Assembly: GCA_001687465.1 (NCBI GenBank)
Contig: LVLI01002119.1
Location: 1-22,108, forward strand
Source of the DNA: Halocafeteria seosinensis
Lineage: Eukaryota > Sar > Bigyra > Bicosoecida
DNA length: 22,108 bases
Reading direction: 5' to 3'
Shown: piece by piece, positions 10,001 to 19,000 of the stretch
Layout of the letters: each line of letters begins with the position of its first letter
Numbering within the stretch: the first letter of the stretch is position 1
Notes under the pieces: generated by a model
The model's database searches: none
Told to the model about the DNA's origin: nothing
The model's input: the letters and a program-made list of their open reading frames with translations, nothing else
Made by a program: the position numbers and the translations under genes

Positions 10001-13000
10001 ACATTCTGTTATACGTACAATCCCGCCTTTGTCCGCTGCTTTTCCTGCAGTAATACCGCCGCCATCCATTATACGTCCAGATGACGAGCAGCGCTCTATA
10101 AGCACGGTGCCGCCGTCGGTTCCGGCATTCCTCCCTGTAATACCCCCTGCCTCACGCACTATTCCCCCTGTAGAATGACAGTTTGTTACTTGCACAACGC
10201 CACCATTTTCTCCTGACCTCATTCCCATAATACCACCTGCATACCAGCCCGATATTTGACCCGTGGACGTTGAATTCGAAACGTTAACCTCGCCATTGTC
10301 TTCACCACAAGCTTTGCCACAAATTGCTCCGCTACCTTGACAACTAATGTCCCCCGTAGAACTGCAGCCATCAACTGTAAAGAAACGTTGCCTTGGTCGA
10401 ACAACGAATCCTCCACCTTTCGCAGTTGTTCCGTTCCTGATATACACATTTCGAACCATGGGGCCTTCAGCAATCGACTGCACATCTCTCTCGACACTCA
10501 GTAAGCCAATAAAATTGTCAACTCCAGTCAAATCTACAATACTACCATGGCGTAGTCCGGGACTTTGGCCATCGAAAGCTTCATTCTTAGCTAGAGAGAT
10601 ATGAGTCTCCCTGCCATAACCTTGAAGCTTCCAATGCACGACGTCACATGTTATTTGAAAGAGTTGCTGTTCGGGCACAAACCGGAAGCATGGCTCTTTT
10701 CCCTCCAGGATGCGGCCTCGCAAATCTCGAGACGAAGGTGGGGTCACGCTCCTATTTGCTGGTTGTGTCTGGAAACGCAAAATTGGTAATTGATTGGTTT
10801 CGTTTACAGCCCACGTTTCGTTATCCCAGCGCTGCATACCATCATAGTGATACAGTTCCCCCCTTATGTCTGTTAAATCATTTGAATTTCCTATAGTCAG
10901 TAAAGTATGTTGGGGGTGCTGTCCTATAATGTTATTTATATTGCTGTCATTAAACACCGAATAATGCACTTCAACTTTTCCATCAAATTCAGAGTCAATA
11001 CTTCCTATTATGCCACGAGCGTTAGTACCCAATAAAGCACCAGACGCGAACGTATTGTTGATGAATACCTCATGAGCGCGGTCAAAGATGGTTTGACCTC
11101 CTAGTTGTCCACCTACTATGCCTCCTGCGGCTTTTCCGTGGATTTTCCCGTGAGTATAGCAATCTCTAACGTACATTCGACCATGATTTTCTACTGCTGT
11201 TTTGCCGATGAGTCCGCCGCTATTCTGAGCGAGCATGTTTCCAGTGGTGAAACATTCGCTAATAAAAGCAGTCCCTCCGTACCTGCCAAACCCTGCTCCA
11301 ACAATACCTCCACCACCTCGAGCACTTTTCACAATATCACCGGTTGAATGAGATTTGTTGATATAGACCAGAGCTGCCAGACCTGTACCTTCTCCGCTTA
11401 TACCTCCTGCCGAATCTCCTAAAATATCACCGGTCGAGTAGCATCGCGTTATCCGAAGGATTCCTTCAAGGCAAACTGAACGGCCAATTATTCCACCTGC
11501 ATATCCCCCATCAATCCTTCCTTCAGAGTATGAATTTAATATGTCAACTTGAGCTCGACTACCACAGTACTCGCCAGTTATCCCACCACCATCTTCTGTA
11601 ATAATCCCAGTGGAGCTACAAGAATCAACCTTCAGGTATTTCTGACTTTTCTGAACAATGAATCCTGCTCCAACTGCAGTTGCCCCACCTTTTGTGTCTA
11701 CATTCCTGATCACGGGAGCTTCAAATTTTGAATATACGTCTTTACCAATCCTAAATAAACCTTCAAAGTTTATAATTCCGGTCAAATCAATAATGTTTCC
11801 ATTATGTTGGTCGCCTCCACCGCCATTGAAAACTTCATTTGCCCCCAAAGTAATGTAAGTCCCAGGGCCATACCTCTGCTCCTGCCATGATAGCGCACTA
11901 CAGGTCATTCGAAACATCTGCTTTTCAGGTTCAAAGTGAAAGCAAGGCTCGTTTCCCTCGATAATACTTTCTCGTAAGTCTGTCGGAAAGGGTGACGGTG
12001 TTTCAGTTGGACTCCCAGCTGCTGAAAGTGTGGAGGTTTCAGAGGGAGAAGTAGACGGAGAAATACTGGCAGATGCGGTTGTAGAGGCAAAAACAGGAGA
12101 GGGAGAGGCGGAGGCAGCGGTCAAGGGCTGATTAGAGGCTGAAAAACGGGCTTGAAACCTCAAAATAGGCAGCTGGGTAGTTCCGTTGACAGTCCAAGTA
12201 TCCGCATTCCATTTTCGGGTGCCGTTGTAATGATAAAGTTGCCCTCGAATTTCATTTAAGTTGTTTGAGTTCCCCGTTGTACTGTCTGCTGTATTGTTTC
12301 CCGGGTCTCTGCCTACAAGTCGACCATCATTATAAACGGAATATTTTACCTGAATTTCACCACCGAAATCATCACGCACACTGCCAATGATGCCACCAGT
12401 GTCGACCTGTGCCAAAACTCCAGCGGTATAACTACTTGTGGTATGCAGCTGCCCTTGCCCAGAACCACCCGCAGATCCACCCGCTATACCTCCTGCGTAT
12501 TGTCTACTGACATTTCCACGGCTGTATGAGTCTGCAACTTCGACTTGGCCATCTCCTTCGGCCGCCAGTTCTCCAACTATTCCACCACTGCCGTCGGCCG
12601 AGATTTTTCCCGTGCTGTAGCACTCTCTAATCTCCGCATATCCACTCCTTTGTCCAGCACCTGAGCCCATAATACAACCACCACCTGCAGCGCTTTCGAC
12701 GATATCTCCTGTTGAATAGGTATGTGTAACATACAAACGACCATTATCTCCACCACGATCTCCGCAAATACCACCGGCTTTATATCCTGCAATATCGCCG
12801 GTAGAATAGCAGTGTTCTATATGTACAGTCGCCGCTTGCCCAGGAGCTGTCCCTGTAATACCACCTCCCGCCTCGTCCACTATTCTCCCAGAGGAAAAGC
12901 AATTTACTATACGCACAAATCCCCAGAATGAGCCTGCATATCCCCCGACAATCCCTCCTGCATTTTCACCCAATATTGGACCTGCGGAGATCGAATTGGA

Positions 13001-16000
13001 CACATGCATCTCGCCGCCATCTCCAGAACATTGGTGACCACAAATCCCACCACCAGACGCGCCACTTATTTCACCCGTCGAGCTACAAGCGTCAACAGTA
13101 AAGAAGCGCTGCCATGCTCGAACAATAAACCCTCCCTCGTGTACAATTGCCCCGTTTTTGGTATGCACATTGCGAACCACAGGAGCTTCAGCTATTGATT
13201 GTATATCGCTTCGGATACTAAATAAACCTCTAAAATTGAATATTCCACTCAAATCTATAATACTTCCATTATGCGAGTCGGTACTATTACCATCAAATGC
13301 TTCATTAGCGGCTAGAGATATGTGAGTCTCCCCACCATAACCGTGAAGCTCCCATTGTATCACACTACATGTTATTTGAAAGAGTTTTTTATCGGCTACA
13401 TACCGGAAGCATGGCTCTTTGCCCTCTATAATGCTCCCTCGCAGATCGGGGAAAAATGTATCCACGTTCGAGTTCCTGGGCTGCAGCTGAAAAAGTAAAA
13501 TGGGTAACTCATCGTTTTCGTTCACAGTCCACGTGTCGTTACCCCAACGCTGGACACCTTCATAATGATACAGTCGTCCTCGTATTTCCGTTAAATTATT
13601 CGAATTTCCTTCCGTTAGTAAAGGCTCATGCGAGCCGTCTCCTATAAGTCTATCCCCATTACTATCATTAAACACAGAATACCGAACCTCAACTTTCTCC
13701 ACATCTCCATAACCCATACTTCCTAGTATCCCACCAGCTTCCGGATGACCTATAGCACCAGATGCGAACGTATTTTCGATGACTACTTCATATGGTTCAA
13801 GGTCGTGATAGTACGAGTCAAAAGCTCCGACATCTTCACCCGCTATGCCTCCAGCGAACTTTCCACGGATATCTCCACGAGTGTAACAATCTTTGATTGA
13901 CACTTCAGCTTCATGCTCTCCCACCCTTGCCCCAATAAGTCCACCACTGCCTTCGGCAAGTATTTTTCCAGAAGTATAACATTTGCTCATGCGAATGATG
14001 CCATCCAAATAACCAACTCTTCCGCCAAGAATACCTCCACCCTCTCGAGCACTCTTAAGAATATTGCCTGTTGCATGACATTCTGTAATGTAAACTGTAC
14101 CTTGCCCTGAACCACACTTATATCCGCCTATGCCACCTGCCAATTCTCCTTCAATATTACCGGCCGAGTAGCATCGGGCTATCAGCATGACGCCTTCAGA
14201 TTCACCTGCTTTACTTCCAGTAATACCACCTGCCTTTTTTCCCATTATCTTTCCTAAAGAATACGACCTCAATACCCTAGCATCACCCCCGCTACCAGAG
14301 AAGGCACCAGTAATACCACCGCCACTCTCTCCAATGCTTCCAGTTGAACTGCAAGAATCAACCGTGAAGTAATTCTGGCTTCTTCGAACAATAAATCCTG
14401 CTTCAGTTGCAGTCGAGCCGTATCTTGCATCAACATTTCGAATCAAAGGAGCTTCGAATATGGAATCTACACTATAATACCACCGAATTCTAAATAGCCC
14501 TTCAAAATTAACTACTCCACTCAAATCGATAATGCTTCCGTTATGTCCGCCACCATCAAAGATTTCATTGGAATCAAGAGAAATGTAAGTTTCAGGCCCG
14601 TATCTTTGCTCCTGCCATGGCAACACAGTACAAATCATTCGGAACATCTTCTTTTCAGGGCTATAGTGAAAGCAAGGTTCCTTTCCCTCCACAATATTTT
14701 CTCGTAAATCTATAGGGAACGGCGATGGTGTTTGAGTGGGCGTCGGAGTCATCGAGGCCGGAGATGGTGTGGGGGACCTCTGCGAAGGTGATGGTGACAG
14801 CCTTGGACTTGGTGTAGCCATTGTAGACTCCGGGGTGGGTGTGGGGGTACTTCTAGAAGGAGATGGATGGATCGACGGGGTTGGACTAGCAAAAACAGCA
14901 GTAGCGGTTTGGTTAGATACTGGAAAGTGCGTTTGAAACCTCAGGACAGGTAGTCGTCTGGTTCCATGGATAACCCAAGTACTGTTACTCCATCTTTGAG
15001 TACCGTTGTAATGATAAAGCTGGCCTCGGATTTCATTTAAGTTGTTCGAAACCCCTCTAGTACTCCCGATATTGTTCCCGGGATCTTCTCCTACAACCCT
15101 AACGTCATTGTAAACGGAATACTTCACCTGAATTTCACCACCAAAATCATCAGAAATACTGCCAATAATTCCACCAGCGTCTACATGGGACAAAACACCA
15201 GCAGTGTAAGTGTTCTTGATAAGCAATTGACCTTGAGGACTAAACCGGTAAACGTCGCCGCCGCCACATCCACCCACTACACCTCCTGCGTACTTTCCAC
15301 CAATTTGTCCATGAGTGTAGCAGTTTATAATGTGGACACGGCCTTCTTCTTCCGCCGGTACTTCGCCAACTATTCCACCACTGCGCCTGGCCAATATTCT
15401 TCCAAAGCTGTAACATTCTGTAATTTCTGCGTATGCACTCCTCCCGGCTTCAGCGCCAATAATTCCACCAGCACCATCGGCGCCTTCCAGAATATCTCCT
15501 GTTGAATAGCATTTGGACACATACATGTGGACTCCAAAGCCACTAAAGTCGCAAACCCCAAGGATACCACCGCTACTAGAGCCCACTATCGTTCCAGTAG
15601 AAAAGCAGTGGTCGATATACACAACAGCGCGAGAGTCTCCCGTACCTCTTCCAGCAATACCTCCTGCATCCTTTCCTATGCTCCCCGAAGAAAGGCATCC
15701 TGTTACATGCACAATGCCAGCCCAACCACCTGCCTGCGCTCCTAAAATACCACCAGCACGATTCCCCATTATTGAACCTGTCGATGATGAATTGGAAACC
15801 TTTATCTCGCCTTCTTCTTTGCCACACCCGAGACCACAAATTCCGCCACTCCCACCACCGGTAATGTCCCCTGTTGAGCTGCAGTCATCAACGTTGAAGA
15901 GGCGTTGGCCTGCTCGAATAATGAAGCCTCCCTGAAACGCGGTTATTCCGTTCTTTGTATGTACATTCTGAATCACTGGAGCTTCCGCATTCGACTTTAC

Positions 16001-19000
16001 ATCACGTCTGATACTGAATAAACCCCTAAAGTTGTCGATTCCAGTCAAATCCACCATACTTCCGTTACTTAAGGTTGGGCTACTGCCATCAAATACTTCA
16101 TTAGCAGCGAGAGTGAGGAAAGTCTCACTTTTATAACCTTGTAATTTCCAATACAGCACACTACACGTTATTTCAAACAGTTTCTGATCGGTCGTAAACC
16201 GGAAACATTGTTCTTTGCCCTCCAGAATGCTGCCTCGTAAGTCCGGGGAAGGTGGTACCTTCACGCTCTCGTTTGCTGCTTGCAGTTGAAAACGGAGTAT
16301 TGGCACCTGAGCATCTTTAGTCACAGTCCATGTTTCGTTATCCCATAGTTGTACGATGTCAGTACTATATAATTGGCCTCGAATATTGGCTAAATTATTT
16401 GATGTTCCAATAGCCACCAAAACATCATTCGGGTCGTCTCCTATAATTGTACCTGTATTGCTCCCATTAAACACGGAATATAGCACTTCCGCAGTTCCGT
16501 CAAAGTCATAAAGTATACTTCCAATTATTCCACCAGCTTCAGCATGTACCAGAGCACCAGATGCAAACGTATTTTCAATGAATAACTTGGACCCTGCAGC
16601 ATCTGAAAATCCTCCCAGTTCTCCACCTACTATGCCTCCTGCGTACCTTTCTTGGATACTTCCACGCGTATAACAATCTCGTATGTATACTTGCCCATAA
16701 CGTGCTGCTTCGGAACCAATGATTCCACCACTCCTCTTCGCTAGTATTTTGCCGGTACTATAACACTTGCTTATCCGTATTATGCCACTGCCTGCAGGCG
16801 CCCCACCGGTAACCCCCCCACCTCCTTGCGCTCTTTGAAGAATATCACCAGTTGCGTGTGATTCTGTGACATAGACAATGCCACTATCGCCAGTTTGGTA
16901 CCCACATAGACCCCCTGCATTTTCTCCTTCAATGCTACCGGTCGAATAGCATCGGGTCATTCGAAGAACTCCATTTTGGCCGCTGTATTCTCCTGTAATA
17001 CCACCCGCATTTCTGCCCAGTATTCTCCCTTCAGAGTGAGAGCTCAGAATCTCTACTTCACCATAATTTCTACCAGAGTACTCGCCGGCGATACCCCCAC
17101 TATTCTCGGTAATATCCCCAGTAGAACTACAAGAGTCAATTTCAAAATACCCCTCAAAACTCTGAACAACAAAACCTCCTCCGACTGCAGTTACGCCACC
17201 CTTTACATCCACATTCCTAATCAAAGGAGCATTAAGTATTGAATACACATCCCGGCTAATTCTGAAGAGACCTTCAAAGTTTACAACTCCGGCTAAATCT
17301 ATAACATTCCCGTCATGTCTGTCACCCCCTCCATCAAAAACTTCATTTGCATGAAGAGTAATATGAGTGCTAGCTCCATATCTCTGCTCCTGCCATTCCA
17401 GCACGTCGCAAATCATTCGAAATAGTTTCTTCTCAGAATTGTAGTCAAAGCAAGGTTCCGTCCCCTCCATAATATTTTCCCTTAAATCTGTAGGAAACGG
17501 CGTCGGCGTAGGAGTTGGCGTCGCGCTTGGTGATGCCGGGGATGGTGTAAGGACGCTTGGAGAAGGTGACGAAGTTATGCTTGGAGTTGTAGACTGAACG
17601 TCCTCATGCGGGGATTGTAATTGATACCGTAAGATAGGTAGCTGATCACTACCAATAACAGTCCAGGTCCCGTTGTCCCATCGTTGTACACCGCCATGAT
17701 GATAAAGTTGACCCCCAATTTTATCTAGATCGTTAGAATTCCCCGTCTCATTTGGATGAATCGCAGAGTAGCCACCGACCATTGAGTCAGAGGTATAGAG
17801 CGAGTATTGAACATAAATATTATTTGCAACATCATCATCTGCTATAGAACCTATAATTCCCCCGGCAGCATCATTGTTTACAATTCCAGATGCGTATGTG
17901 TTTTTAATTTCAACGGAATATCCACTTGAGCTGGATTCGCGACTTCCTCCTGTTCCTAAACCTGTAATTCCTCCGGCTTCCTGGCCACCAATATTTCCTT
18001 GCGTGTAGCAATCTAGTATCGATACCTTACCCCCCTTGACGCCTGAAGAAGATCCAGTAATCCCACCGCTACCCTCGGCCAATATTCGCCCAGTTGTATA
18101 ACATTCTTTTATTAGCACATATCCGTTATCTTTGGCTGCATCATGACCCACAATGCCACCACTGTTTAAAGCGTCAACCCCCATATCGCCAGTTGAAAAG
18201 GATTGAGAGATGAAAACTTTGCCGTATTGCTCACCAGCATCACCTCCGCAAATGCCGCCTGCCGCTTGAGCTATAGTCCCCGTCGAATAGCATTGTACGA
18301 TATGAACAACTCCATTGTATCCTACTTGTTCTCCTGCGATACCACCTGCACCAGTAGAGATCTTGCACTCTGCTGAATAGGATCTGAATATCTTGACTTC
18401 ACCTCCGTTGAGGCCGCACCTTCGGCCACAAATACCACCGGCTTCACCTCCGATTACACCACCTGTATAACTACACGAATCAACAAAAAAGAACTTTTGA
18501 TGGGATTGGACAATACATCCCACTCCATAAGAGAGTTCTCCGTTCTTGACATTAACATTGGTTATTAATGGAGCGTCACCAAACGTTGTCACCTCCTCTC
18601 TGACTGTGAATAACCCTTCAAAGCCAACGGTTCCATTCAAGTCAATAATTCGGGTCTGATTGGGATTATGCCCACCACCATCGAAGGTCTCATTTACACT
18701 CAAAGATATGTGTGTATCGGGTTTATAACCTTGGTCCCTCCAGTACAAAACGCTGCAATTCATTTCAAACAGGCTCTTTTCCGGGATATAGTGGAAGCAA
18801 GGTTCAGACCCATGTATAATATTGTCCCGCAAATCGATCCCAGTCGGAGGAGGCACATAAGCCGACGCTACCCTCAAGTGCAGTAATACGACTATCGATG
18901 CAATAAGAGGCAGCAACTTTCCCGAACATGTCTCCAGTGCTTTCGGTTTCCAGTGTAATGAAATCGACATGTCATATGTCTTGTCGATCATATTATTCCA

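Noticed and set aside
15185-15935. Plus-strand frames of 106 and 140 residues opposite unit D
   Set aside because: They are Pro/Ser/Thr-rich shadows of Gly-rich repeat codons, and similar frames recur opposite every unit, as expected from the repeat composition.
9155-18835. CRISPR-like periodicity of about 90 bp
   Set aside because: The period comes from about 30-residue GLUG rungs in a long open frame. The repeats are degenerate at the DNA level and there are no identical direct repeats with unique spacers.
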